Counted from the stretch's first letter, positions 53,925-63,450 are shown. The stretch: 64,000 bases of DNA from Bacillus sp. FJAT-50079 (GCF_018343515.1 NZ_JAGYPD010000004.1:310001-374000), one strand, 5' to 3'. Notes: generated by a model not told the origin, from the sequence alone. A program made the numbers and translations.

Positions 53925-55268
53925 ATGAAAAAGAAATGGATTATGGTTGTTGGGCTGTTAATGATGATGATGCTTGCGGCATGTTCTTCAAGCGAAGGAT
54001 CAAGTAAAAACCAAAAAGAAAAAATTACTTTTTGGTTTTGGGGAGCACCACCTGAACATCAAGAAACAATGAAAAAGGTTCTGGTAGATAAATATAATCA
54101 ATCGCAAGATGAATACGAGTTAGTTGTAGAGTTCAGGAATTCAGTTGATAAGGACGTTTCAGTAGCTTTGTCGGCGGGGCAAGGGCCGGATATCGTTTAC
54201 GGATCTGGGCCTGCATTTGTCATCCCATATGCCGAAGCCGGGAAAATAGAGCCTTTAAATGCCTATGCTGAAAAATATGGTTGGAAAGAGAGAATCATCG
54301 ATTCAGTCTATGAAATGGGTACTGTAAATGGTGAACTATACAGTTTAGGAAACTCACTTAATACCGAAGGAATTTTTTACAACAAAAAAGTACTTGAAGA
54401 TAATAATTGGGAAATACCAAAGACTGTTGCGGATCTCGAAAAGATTATGGATGAAGCGATTGAAAAAGGAATGTATGCGTCTGTTACTGGTAATAAAGGC
54501 TGGAAACCAGTAAATGAAAACTATTCATCCATTTTTCTTACTCATTTTGCGGGCAGAAATACTGTGTATGAGGCGTTGTCTGGAAATAAAAAGTGGACAG
54601 ACCCGGAAATTGTAAGCGCTCTTGATAAATCAGCAGAATGGTATAAAAAAGGATATCTTGCTGGAGACGATTATACAAATCTAACATTTAATGAGGCAAT
54701 TCAGTTGCTTGCAGATGAAAGATCACCATTCTTTTTTGGGCCATCACTTGTCTTTCAGTTTGCATCACAATCATTTACGGAAGATATCGTAGAGAACCTA
54801 GGTTTTATTCCATTTCCAACGATCGATGGATCACCAGATCAGCCTGACTATACATTAGGGGTTACCGCTACTTTATCTATTAATGCGAGCTCTAAGCACA
54901 AAGATGCAGCAGCAGAAGTATTAAATATGATGATGACGAATGAATTCATGAATGAAATGACAGCAACATGGCCGGGGTATTGGGGTGTGCCATTAAAAGA
55001 TTTGAAAATTGAAACGGAGCAAATGTCTACGCTGTCAAAGCTTTATGCAAATAGTATTTACGACATGATTGAGGGAGTGAATAACGGCCATTTTGGATTT
55101 TATACAGGTGTGTTTTTCCCTCCAGCAGCACAGCAAGTCTTTCTTGATATTGATTCTATTTGGCAAGATCAAATAACAAGCCAAGAGTTAATGGAGAAAG
55201 CACAGGATGCATTTGATAAAGATGTGGAAAAAGGCTTAATCCCACCAATTCCAAAACCTGCAGATTAA
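53925..55268 (+). CDS. Sugar ABC solute-binding lipoprotein
   Basis: The 447-residue family-1 binding protein has lipobox LAAC with lipidated Cys20, a short Ser/Lys linker and a mature domain that starts ITFWFWGAPPEH. GPDIVYGSGPAF and the Trp-rich C-terminal part (ATWPGYWGVP) suggest a carbohydrate ligand. RBS AGGGAGG precedes the ATG. It is followed by two permease genes, and the ligand is presumably the compound cleaved by the glycohydrolases further downstream. Confidence 0.88.
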   Translation: MKKKWIMVVGLLMMMMLAACSSSEGSSKNQKEKITFWFWGAPPEHQETMKKVLVDKYNQSQDEYELVVEFRNSVDKDVSVALSAGQGPDIVYGSGPAFVIPYAEAGKIEPLNAYAEKYGWKERIIDSVYEMGTVNGELYSLGNSLNTEGIFYNKKVLEDNNWEIPKTVADLEKIMDEAIEKGMYASVTGNKGWKPVNENYSSIFLTHFAGRNTVYEALSGNKKWTDPEIVSALDKSAEWYKKGYLAGDDYTNLTFNEAIQLLADERSPFFFGPSLVFQFASQSFTEDIVENLGFIPFPTIDGSPDQPDYTLGVTATLSINASSKHKDAAAEVLNMMMTNEFMNEMTATWPGYWGVPLKDLKIETEQMSTLSKLYANSIYDMIEGVNNGHFGFYTGVFFPPAAQQVFLDIDSIWQDQITSQELMEKAQDAFDKDVEKGLIPPIPKPAD

Positions 55269-55340
55269 CATCCTAGGGTAAGGGGTTTATTGGAAACCTT
55301 CATAATCCCTTACCATTTATGGGTGGAAAGAGGAGAAGAG

Positions 55341-56210
55341 ATGCAGATGAGAAATGCGATAAATTATGTTTTAATAGCACCGGCGTTGCTAATCAGTCTA
55401 CTAATTATATTAATTCCTGGATTATTAACCTTTTTTGTATCATTCACAGATTGGAATGGGGTTTCCACATCACCAAGTTTTATTGGTCTTCAAAACTTCC
55501 AAGAAATATTTGATGATAAAATTTTTTGGAAATCCCTTTTTAATAATGTTCAATGGACGATCATGTTTATTACGATTCCAGTGGTGATAGGTCTATTAAC
55601 TGCTATGTTGTTATTAAAACGCAAAAACAGTAGAAGTGCGTACCAATTGATATTCCTATTTCCTTACGTACTTGCTCCAGCAACAAATGCAATGCTTTGG
55701 TTGAATATTATATTTAATCCAGTATCAGGGGTTGTTGGATTTTTGAAAAACAGTTTTGGTTTGCCAATCTCCTCACCATTATCTTCAGTAGATACTGCTT
55801 TATATGCAGTAGCTTCCGTAGATATATGGCATTATTGGGGATTTCTAACAGTCGTATATTTGGCGGCACTTCGCCAAACGCCGACAGACCAAATCGAAGC
55901 GGCTGAGTTGGAAGGGTGTAATGGTTGGCAACTGTTTAGATATGTATACTTTCCTTCTATTAAACCGACATTCAGTATCATGATTGTTATGATCATTATT
56001 TTCTCGTTTTTGACTTTTGACTATGTATATTTATTGACGGGCGGTGGTCCGGCTCACTCAACTGAAATGCTAAGTACTTATGCTTACACATTTGCATTTT
56101 CCGCATTCCAGGTAGGAAAAGCGGCATCGGTCGCATTGTTTATGAGTTTGATGGGGCTATTAGCATCATCTATATATATTTGGTTAAGTAAAAATGAGCT
56201 TAAGAGTTGA
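55341..56210 (+). CDS. Sugar ABC permease, MalF/UgpA type
   Basis: The 289-residue permease has six transmembrane segments, the EAA-type loop at about residues 180-200 (TPTDQIEAAELEGCNGWQ) and TGGGPAHSTEMLSTYAY near 235. I start at ATG 55341 after GAGGAG; the frame extends to 55290 without a site. The partner permease follows 12 bp after the stop. Confidence 0.92.
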   Translation: MQMRNAINYVLIAPALLISLLIILIPGLLTFFVSFTDWNGVSTSPSFIGLQNFQEIFDDKIFWKSLFNNVQWTIMFITIPVVIGLLTAMLLLKRKNSRSAYQLIFLFPYVLAPATNAMLWLNIIFNPVSGVVGFLKNSFGLPISSPLSSVDTALYAVASVDIWHYWGFLTVVYLAALRQTPTDQIEAAELEGCNGWQLFRYVYFPSIKPTFSIMIVMIIIFSFLTFDYVYLLTGGGPAHSTEMLSTYAYTFAFSAFQVGKAASVALFMSLMGLLASSIYIWLSKNELKS

Positions 56211-56222
56211 GGAGGTGCTTGA

Positions 56223-57065
56223 ATGGGAACTAGTATGACGGCAAAAAAGAAGAAGCATGCATTGTTGTCCCACTTCGTATTAATTTTATTTGCTCTGCTA
56301 GCATTGGTCCCTTTATCTTTAGTGTTACTAAATAGTTTTAAAGATCAAAAGGCAATTGTGAAGAATCCTTTATCATGGCCCGAGACTTGGCAGTTTGCTA
56401 ATTATATAGATGCATGGAATGCTGCCAATTTTAGCAGGGGATTTGTAAACAGTATTTTATTGACGGGTACAACCATTATCATTGTATTGATCGCTGCATC
56501 CCTTGCCGGTTATGTACTGGCGGGAAAAAGGATTAGAGGCACACAATTAGTTACCGTGTATTTTATGGTAGCGATGACCGTACCGATTCAATTATTTTTG
56601 TTTCCCCTCTACTTTGTTATGGCGAAGTTAGGATTATTGGGAAATGTGTTTGCTGTTGGCTTTATATTGTCAGCGGTTAATATGCCGCTTGCCATTTTTC
56701 TAATGAGGACATTTTTTATCAATATTCCAGTTGAATTGGAAGAATCGGCAAAAATTGATGGAGCATCAACAATGCAAATCATTACAAAGATAATGATACC
56801 CTTAGTCCGTCCAGGTTTATTAACAGTTAGCATTATTGTCGGTATTTCAGCCTGGAATGAGTTTTTAGTCACATCGACGTTTTTACAAGGGCAAGATAGT
56901 TTTACGGCAACATTAGGATTTTTATCATTAAATAATACGTACAATATGAACCAAGGCTTAATGATGGCCGCATCCGTTATCATGATTGGTCCAATCATTA
57001 TCTTCTTCTTGGCAGTTCAGAAATATTTTATAGATGGATTGGTTAGCGGTTCTGTTAAAGGATAA
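56223..57065 (+). CDS. Sugar ABC permease, MalG/UgpE type
   Basis: The 280-residue permease has six transmembrane segments. Its EAA loop lies around residues 170-190 (INIPVELEESAKIDGAST), AWNEFLVTSTFL near 215, and the ending is DGLVSGSVKG. RBS GAGGAGG is in the end of the previous gene. It completes the importer; no ATPase gene is in the operon, so a shared MsmX-type ATPase is implied. Confidence 0.92.
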   Translation: MGTSMTAKKKKHALLSHFVLILFALLALVPLSLVLLNSFKDQKAIVKNPLSWPETWQFANYIDAWNAANFSRGFVNSILLTGTTIIIVLIAASLAGYVLAGKRIRGTQLVTVYFMVAMTVPIQLFLFPLYFVMAKLGLLGNVFAVGFILSAVNMPLAIFLMRTFFINIPVELEESAKIDGASTMQIITKIMIPLVRPGLLTVSIIVGISAWNEFLVTSTFLQGQDSFTATLGFLSLNNTYNMNQGLMMAASVIMIGPIIIFFLAVQKYFIDGLVSGSVKG

Positions 57066-57080
57066 ATAGTGAGGTGGAAT

Positions 57081-59201
57081 ATGACTATATCAAAATATAA
57101 AGATCAAGTGTATGCAGGTGTGCTTGGAAAAATGATTGGTGTTTATTTAGGCAGGCCGATTGAGGGATGGACGTATGAAGCGATAAAAGATTCGTTTTAT
57201 GATGTTAATTATTTTATAAACAAAAAGCTTGGGGTACCGTTGATTGTTCCAGATGATGATATTTCAGGCACGTTCGTCTTTTTCAGGTCCTTGGAAGATA
57301 ATGATTATTCAGCAGAATTATCTGCTGCCCAAATTGGAGATACATGGCTAAATTATATCATTGAAAATAAAACAGTTCTTTGGTGGGGCGGTCTTTCTCG
57401 GTCAACAGAACATACAGCTTTTTTAAGGTTGAAAAATGGAATCCAAGCGCCTATAAGTGGTTCAAGTGAATTAAATGGAAGAAGTATTTCTGAGCAAATT
57501 GGAGCACAAATCTTTATTGATGCATGGGCATTAGCGTGTCCCAATCAACCTGAACTAGCGGTAAAATTAGCTCGGAACGCAGCGAGCGTCAGTCATGATG
57601 GGCTCGCCGTTGATGCCGCCTGTTTGCTTGCATATATGGAGGCAAAAGCCTTTGAAGAAAAGGATCTTCATAAGCTGATTAATACGGGTTTGAGTCATAT
57701 TGATAATCCATTATTGACACAATTAATCAATGTTCTTATAAGAGAATGTGAAAAAACAGATGATTGGCGAATTGTAAGAGAATGGATTGCGCAACATCAT
57801 GGTTATGATAAATATCCAGGTAGCTGTCCGATGGTCACGAATCATTTAGTTGTAATGATGTCCCTCTTAATGGCTGGAGATGATTTTCAAAAATCGATTA
57901 TGATTGCTGCCTCGGCAGGCTGGGACACAGACTGTAATGCTGGTAATGTCGGTTGTTTAAATGGGATTCGTTTAGGTCTTGAAGGAATCGACCAAGGCCC
58001 GAATTTTAGAAAAGCTGTTAGCGATCGGATGTATGTAGTTTCCGCTGATGGAGGCAGCTGTATAACGGATGCTGTTATTGAAACGAGGAAAATAGTAAAT
58101 GCAGCAACAGCCTTGCTTGGAGAGGAAATTCAATCTAAATATCCGAGATATGCTTTTGAATATCCGGGCTCAACACAAGGGTTTATCCTTTATACGGATA
58201 CGCTTGAAGAACAGGCTGATACAAAAATTTACAATTTAAATGAGGTCGAAAATGAAAATGGGCTAGTAATTGAATATAGCCATTTAGCTAAAGGAAACTT
58301 CTCTACTGTGTCCGTAGATACGTTTGTGGAACTCGAATCAAGAGGAAAAGAAGGGACAAGTTATTTTGAAGTGCTTGCTTCACCTAGCCTTTATTCAACG
58401 CAAACGATCAATATGGAAGTGGAATGCAGGGATGAGCAAGCGCCAAACTTTACGTTATTTATTGATGTATATGGAAAAGCAGATGAGCTTATTAAATATT
58501 ACAGTCAGGAATTTATCCTAGAAAAGGGTGTGAATCAATTAAGCTGGGAATTACCAGATACAAATGGGCACGCCGTTTATCGGTTCGGCATTGAGTTAAC
58601 AAGTGAAGAACGTCTTGATGGAAGAATAATCATTAAAAATGTTGATTGGAAAGGCGCCCCAAAACACTTTGAAATGAAAAAAGCGATTGATTTAACTCCA
58701 AATTTAACACCTTGGACAACAGATACGACTTGGATTAAATCTTTTATGAGTTCAATCGAAAATTTTAATCCAGATTTTGCCGAGACGTTTTCGATCTCGC
58801 ATCCCACTTCAAATGGTGTCGCGACAATCGGAGGAACGGATTGGGATGATTATTGTGTGTCTTCACAGGTAATATTCACAAATCAAGAATCGGGAGGACT
58901 TGTCGCCAGATCTAAGGGGCATAGGAGATATTACTCTGTATTATTCGAAAAAGATAAGGTGAAGATTTGTAAAAAGAAAGATGATCGTTTAGTAGAACTA
59001 GCAGCAGTAGACTTCGATTTGCAGTTGGATCAAAGGTATGATGTCTCATTTCATTTAAAAGGGCAGTTGTTAAGTGTAGAAGTTGAGGGGAAGATAATCG
59101 TTTCTGCTGAAGATCAAGAATATACATCTGGTGGAGCGGGGTTCATTGTTAACTCTGGAGCTATATTGGCAAATGGATTTAAAGTTGAAGCGATTGTTTG
59201 A
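57081..59201 (+). CDS. ADP-ribosylglycohydrolase-family protein with C-terminal lectin-like domain (copy 1)
   Basis: The 706-residue protein has no signal peptide. Residues 1-350 form an ADP-ribosylglycohydrolase (DraG/ARH) domain, with AGVLGKMIGVYLGRPIEG at the N-terminus, acidic metal motif PDDDISGTF near 60 (in place of TDDT) and AGWDTDCNAGN near 285 with the second metal Asp pair. A beta-rich linker spans about 380-540 and a C-terminal concanavalin-like/DUF1080 domain about 550-705 (NGVATIGGTDWDDYCVSS, GLVARSKGHRRYYSVL). Typical ARH proteins are near 300 residues. ATG 57081 follows GAGGTGG. It probably hydrolyses an imported N-glycoside or ribosylated compound in the cytosol. Confidence 0.85.
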   Translation: MTISKYKDQVYAGVLGKMIGVYLGRPIEGWTYEAIKDSFYDVNYFINKKLGVPLIVPDDDISGTFVFFRSLEDNDYSAELSAAQIGDTWLNYIIENKTVLWWGGLSRSTEHTAFLRLKNGIQAPISGSSELNGRSISEQIGAQIFIDAWALACPNQPELAVKLARNAASVSHDGLAVDAACLLAYMEAKAFEEKDLHKLINTGLSHIDNPLLTQLINVLIRECEKTDDWRIVREWIAQHHGYDKYPGSCPMVTNHLVVMMSLLMAGDDFQKSIMIAASAGWDTDCNAGNVGCLNGIRLGLEGIDQGPNFRKAVSDRMYVVSADGGSCITDAVIETRKIVNAATALLGEEIQSKYPRYAFEYPGSTQGFILYTDTLEEQADTKIYNLNEVENENGLVIEYSHLAKGNFSTVSVDTFVELESRGKEGTSYFEVLASPSLYSTQTINMEVECRDEQAPNFTLFIDVYGKADELIKYYSQEFILEKGVNQLSWELPDTNGHAVYRFGIELTSEERLDGRIIIKNVDWKGAPKHFEMKKAIDLTPNLTPWTTDTTWIKSFMSSIENFNPDFAETFSISHPTSNGVATIGGTDWDDYCVSSQVIFTNQESGGLVARSKGHRRYYSVLFEKDKVKICKKKDDRLVELAAVDFDLQLDQRYDVSFHLKGQLLSVEVEGKIIVSAEDQEYTSGGAGFIVNSGAILANGFKVEAIV

Positions 59202-59222
59202 TAGAGAAGGGGAGGAGATTAA

Positions 59223-61319
59223 GTGACTGTTAAAGACTACTCGGAGGCAATTTATGCTGGTGTACTGGGGAAGATTATTGGGGTTTATCTTGGGAGACCA
59301 GTCGAAGGCTGGGCTTATGAAAAAATTCAGGAAGAATTTGGGGAGCTTTATTACTATGTCCACGAAGAATGTGGTGTGCCATTAGTTGTTTCAGATGACG
59401 ATATTTCAGGTACTTTCGGATTTTTTAAGGCATTAAAGGATTATGATTATCAGAATTTAACATCAAAAAACTTTGGGAATACATGGCTAAATTATATTAT
59501 TGAAGATAAAACAGTCCTTTGGTGGGGCGGTCTAGGACGGTCTACTGAACATACAGCTTACTTACGATTGAAAAATGGTGTGGACGCACCGTTGAGCGGA
59601 TCAATTGAATATAACGGTGCGACATTGGCTGAACAAATTGGCGCACAGATTTTCATTGATGCGATTGCAATGTCGTGTCCAGATGACCCTGATTTAGCAG
59701 TCAAATTGATCAAGGAATCGGCAAGTGTCAGCCATGATGGTGTAGCGGTTGAAGCAGCATGTTTTCTCGGAGCTATGCAGGCAATGGCCTTTTCAGAAAA
59801 AAACCTCGATACGCTTTTAGATAGAGGGATGAAATATTTGTCAAATGCATTTTTAATCGATGCGATTAATGATGTGAGAGACGTATGTTCGAGAGAAACA
59901 AATTGGCGAGAGGTAAGGGCTTATCTTGATCCAAAATATGGTTATGACGTCTTTCCGGGCGCTTGCCATGTCATTCCAAATCATCTTATGGTCATCGCTT
60001 CCTTATTGCTAGGCGGAGATGATTTTCAAAAGTCGATTATGATTGCAGCATCTGCCGGCTGGGATACAGATTGCAACGCAGGTAATGTCGGTGCATTGAA
60101 TGGCATACGTCTTGGCTTGAAAGGGATTGATCGAGGGGCTAATTTTAGAAAACCGGTCTCTGATTTAATGTATGTTGTTACAGCGGACGGTGGTTCTGTC
60201 GTAACTGATGCAGTAAAAGAAGCTCATAAAATTATTGAAGCAAGCTATCGCCTGAAAGGCAAGGATTATCAAAAACAGCATAAAAAATATTCATTCAATT
60301 TTTCTGGATCGACACAGGGGTTTGAGCCGTGCCCGCAATTTAAAAGTAATTTAGATATCGTTCAATTATCTAATAGCAACGAAACATCCAAACAAAATGG
60401 TCTGCTAGTATCTTTGAACAGTTTAGGTAAAGGAACAACTGGAAAGGTTTCAACTCCAACATTTATTGATTTTGACAAACTAGCAAAAAACTTTTCAACC
60501 GTAGCGAGTCCAACAATTTATTCAACACAAACAATAGAAACAACATTTGTGAATCCGAATGAAGAAACAATCATCGTTAGACAATATGCACTTTATTATG
60601 ATATTGATGATACGATTAAAACCGTTTATGCTCAGGAAAGAAAATTAGAAACTGGCGAATCAACGTATGAATGGACGATTCCTGATACGAAAGGAATGCC
60701 GATCTTTAGAATTGGTTATGAACTTATTTCTGATGCTCGCTTTGATGGAGATATTATCATTCAAGATATTGATTGGAATGGGGCGCCGAAGGAATTTTAT
60801 CAAAAAGGGATGATGATGACTTCCATTTGGAAAACGGATCCATTTTGGCTGCATACATGGACGAGCTCGGCAAAACATTTTGCTGCCGATTTTAAATACA
60901 CATTTTGTATTTCGCACCATGAAGAAAATGGAATTGCTACAATTGGTTCTAATGATTGGGATGACTATTCTGTTGAATCTAAGTTGATATTTAGTCTTCA
61001 TAAAAAAGCTGGATTGACTGCAAGAAGTAATGGTCATAGAAGATATTATGCTGCCGTATATGAGGGTGGAAACCAGGTTTCTATTATTTCAAGGAAAGAT
61101 AACGACTTAGTAATTTTAGCATCTGCTAAATTTTTATATGAAGAAGACAGATTATATGATACGAAATTTACTGTAAAAGGAAATCATCTTTCATTGTTTG
61201 TAGATGGGAACGAGCTTTTATCTGTTAAAGATGAAAAAAATCTGTATACGAGTGGTTCAGCAGGTTTCTTGATTGAAGAAGGCACAATGATGGCAGATGG
61301 TTTTACCATCAATAGCTAA
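59223..61319 (+). CDS. ADP-ribosylglycohydrolase-family protein with C-terminal lectin-like domain (copy 2)
   Basis: The 698-residue tandem paralogue of the preceding gene has the same layout: AGVLGKIIGVYLGRPVEG, SDDDISGTFGFF near residue 60, AGWDTDCNAGNVG near 285, a beta-rich middle and a concanavalin-like end with NGIATIGSNDWDDYSVES and GLTARSNGHRRYYAAVY. Roughly half of the residues match copy 1 by eye, so the duplication is old and both copies keep all metal ligands. GTG start 59223 follows GGAGGAG. Divergence under retained catalytic motifs suggests two related substrates or a heteromer. Confidence 0.85.
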   Translation: MTVKDYSEAIYAGVLGKIIGVYLGRPVEGWAYEKIQEEFGELYYYVHEECGVPLVVSDDDISGTFGFFKALKDYDYQNLTSKNFGNTWLNYIIEDKTVLWWGGLGRSTEHTAYLRLKNGVDAPLSGSIEYNGATLAEQIGAQIFIDAIAMSCPDDPDLAVKLIKESASVSHDGVAVEAACFLGAMQAMAFSEKNLDTLLDRGMKYLSNAFLIDAINDVRDVCSRETNWREVRAYLDPKYGYDVFPGACHVIPNHLMVIASLLLGGDDFQKSIMIAASAGWDTDCNAGNVGALNGIRLGLKGIDRGANFRKPVSDLMYVVTADGGSVVTDAVKEAHKIIEASYRLKGKDYQKQHKKYSFNFSGSTQGFEPCPQFKSNLDIVQLSNSNETSKQNGLLVSLNSLGKGTTGKVSTPTFIDFDKLAKNFSTVASPTIYSTQTIETTFVNPNEETIIVRQYALYYDIDDTIKTVYAQERKLETGESTYEWTIPDTKGMPIFRIGYELISDARFDGDIIIQDIDWNGAPKEFYQKGMMMTSIWKTDPFWLHTWTSSAKHFAADFKYTFCISHHEENGIATIGSNDWDDYSVESKLIFSLHKKAGLTARSNGHRRYYAAVYEGGNQVSIISRKDNDLVILASAKFLYEEDRLYDTKFTVKGNHLSLFVDGNELLSVKDEKNLYTSGSAGFLIEEGTMMADGFTINS

Positions 61320-61337
61320 TAGTTAGGGGTTATACCG

Positions 61338-62243
61338 ATGAAATATGTAATCGTTTCAACAGCTGTAACGGATAAGACGTATCAATATGGCAGGACAACC
61401 CCGACTATCAATCTTGGTGGTGCAGGTACATATGCACTAGCAGGGGTGAAGATTTGGACAGATGAGGTCACACTTGTGACGGGAGTCGGAGCTGATTTTG
61501 CTTCTGTTCACGGAAAGTGGTTTGAGGAAAATGGGTTAGTAATGGACCAATTGCAAGTGAAAGATGAAAAAACTCCAACTACGATTGTCAAATATTTTGA
61601 AGATGGAGAGAGAAAGGAAACACCTGCTTTTGGAACGAACCATTATCGTCTTATGGAAGCAACGGTAGATGATATTCAGGCAACGTTACATTCTGATGTT
61701 AAAGGTGTTTATATTTTTAAAGAGGCAGATCTGGAATTTTGGTATGCTGTCAGTCAATTGAAACAGAATCATCGTTTTACTTTAATGTGGGAAATAAATG
61801 CGGATTCAGCAGTTTTTGATCAAATCGCTCATGTAAAAGGAATAGCTGAAAAAGTAGATATATTTTCTATCAATCGAACGGAGGCGCACTCTCTTCTTCA
61901 CAAAGAATCGATAAACGAAATGATTACAGAGTTTAAGTCGTGGAACACTCCTTTAATATTTTTACGCGATGGAGCAAGAGGAGCGTACATGATATATGAA
62001 GATGAATGTGTCCACGTTCCACCTGTGAAAAACGCAAAGGTTGTTGATGCAACCGGAGGAGGAAATAGTTCTTCAGCTGGTGTTTTATACGGAGTATGTG
62101 AGGGATATTCCCCATATGACTCAGGTGTAATCGGCAGTATATCAGCATCCGTTTGTTTGGAACAGCAAGGAGTACCGCAGCATTTAGATAGTGAAATAAG
62201 AAAACGGGCAAATGAATTATTACAAGATATGAGGTGGAAATAA
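61338..62243 (+). CDS. PfkB-family carbohydrate kinase with GGGN in place of GAGD
   Basis: The 301-residue PfkB-fold protein shows NLGGAGTYALAGVKIW (first PfkB signature) and TLVTGVGADFASVHGKW. The second signature is DATGGGNSSSAG, in which Asn243 stands where the catalytic Asp of GAGD normally is. The fungal MAK32-like branch of PfkB proteins carries a similar GGGN, so this may be a natural subfamily rather than a dead enzyme. It follows copy 2 of the glycohydrolase by 18 bp and nearly abuts the nucleoside hydrolase gene. A sugar kinase or ligand-binding role in the same pathway is inferred. Confidence 0.82.
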   Translation: MKYVIVSTAVTDKTYQYGRTTPTINLGGAGTYALAGVKIWTDEVTLVTGVGADFASVHGKWFEENGLVMDQLQVKDEKTPTTIVKYFEDGERKETPAFGTNHYRLMEATVDDIQATLHSDVKGVYIFKEADLEFWYAVSQLKQNHRFTLMWEINADSAVFDQIAHVKGIAEKVDIFSINRTEAHSLLHKESINEMITEFKSWNTPLIFLRDGARGAYMIYEDECVHVPPVKNAKVVDATGGGNSSSAGVLYGVCEGYSPYDSGVIGSISASVCLEQQGVPQHLDSEIRKRANELLQDMRWK

Positions 62244-62245
62244 AA

Positions 62246-63199
62246 ATGACGGTTAAAAAAGTATTAATTGATTGTGATCCGGGGATGGATGATTCTTTAG
62301 CATTGGTTCTTGCTTGTAAAAGTGAGGAATTAGACGTCAAGGCGATTACGACGGTTTCTGGAAATTACCACGTGGATGTAACGAGTGTCAATGCATTAAA
62401 AACGTTGGAGTTAATTGACAAGATGGATATTCCGGTGGCAAAAGGATTGGCGAAACCACTCGTCCGTCCGCTCGCATCAGATCCATTTACACACGGAAGC
62501 GATGGACAGGCAGAAGCTTTTTTATCTAATCCAACTAAACAACTTGAAGAGATCCATGCAGCAGATTTGATTATTGAAACGGTGAAGAAGCACCCAAATG
62601 AACTATACATTCTTGCGCTTGGACCATTATCTAATATCGCATTAGCGTTAATCAAATGTCCAGAAATTAAAGATATGATTAAAGGCATTTATGCGATTGC
62701 TGGTGCATTCGGGTTAAATAAATATTCATCAGCAAATGCAACAGGAGACAATCCGCAAAGTGAATGGAATGTCTATGTAGACCCGGAAGCTGCGGAAATC
62801 GTTTTTAGTTCTGGTATTGAGCTCACAGCCATTGGGTTAGATGTGGCAACACATTTTGATGTAAATTTCTCTGAAGAAGATTTAGAGTTATTAAGAAAAT
62901 CTAATAAAAAAGAAGCTTCATTTCTATTAAACATGATTGAATTTGTAACGAATCGAGGATTCGAATCTTATTGTGTTTTAATTGATTCAATGGCTGTTGC
63001 TGCTGCAATTGATGAGACGCTTATTACGACGATTAAAGGGAAAGTTGGCGTTGAAACAAAAGGGAATTTAACACTGGGAATGACCATTCTTGACACGAGG
63101 CATCACCATACTTGGAATAACCTTCCTGAAATCAATATCGCTGCGGAAGCAGATTATAAAAGATTCAATGATTTAGTTTTGGAAAGAATTTTAAGTTAA
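62246..63199 (+). CDS. Inosine/uridine-preferring nucleoside hydrolase family protein
   Basis: The 317-residue protein begins KVLIDCDPGMDDSLAL, the calcium-binding DxDxxxDD signature of the IunH family. It continues with LALGPLSNIALAL, the NVYVDPEAAEIV segment and DTRHHHTWNN near residue 290, the C-terminal active-site His region. It cleaves N-ribosidic bonds of nucleosides to ribose and base. ATG 62246 lies 2 bp after the kinase stop with GAGGTGG at 8 bp; a GTG at 62234 in frame overlaps the kinase. The free ribose can be taken by the divergent ribokinase, which supports a ribosidic substrate for the operon. Confidence 0.9.
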   Translation: MTVKKVLIDCDPGMDDSLALVLACKSEELDVKAITTVSGNYHVDVTSVNALKTLELIDKMDIPVAKGLAKPLVRPLASDPFTHGSDGQAEAFLSNPTKQLEEIHAADLIIETVKKHPNELYILALGPLSNIALALIKCPEIKDMIKGIYAIAGAFGLNKYSSANATGDNPQSEWNVYVDPEAAEIVFSSGIELTAIGLDVATHFDVNFSEEDLELLRKSNKKEASFLLNMIEFVTNRGFESYCVLIDSMAVAAAIDETLITTIKGKVGVETKGNLTLGMTILDTRHHHTWNNLPEINIAAEADYKRFNDLVLERILS

Positions 63200-63289
63200 T
63201 ATTAAGAGTAAGCAATATTGATTGAATGGATCATATTATCAAAAAAGAATGTAATGATGGCTGTTTTTGGTTTTTGAAAGACACCCTTC

Positions 63290-63424
63290 ATGTCACTGAA
63301 TAGTAAAAAAAGTGTTTTTCATTCGGTTATTGAACAAGTGGAACTGATTACATCGAAAGATCAAATCCAAGTCAGACTGAAGGGGAGTTTTAGAGGAAGG
63401 GGCATTGAGTATCCACCAGTTTAA
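63290..63424 (+). pseudogene. 44-codon ORF, possible recombinase remnant
   Basis: A short frame reads FHSVIEQVELITSKDQIQVRL and ends GIEYPPV. The VEL..KDQIQV pattern faintly recalls the C-terminal tail of serine recombinases, but no ribosome-binding site is visible and the frame may be chance. The remaining parts of 63200-63450 show nothing else. Confidence 0.2.
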
Positions 63425-63450
63425 ACGAGATGTCCCTTATTTTGAACTGC

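Noticed and set aside
52342-63199. A plain fructosamine (frl) operon
   Set aside because: SIS protein, GntR regulator, importer and PfkB kinase resemble frl, but the ARH pair, the nucleoside hydrolase, YjbQ and the ribokinase are not part of it.
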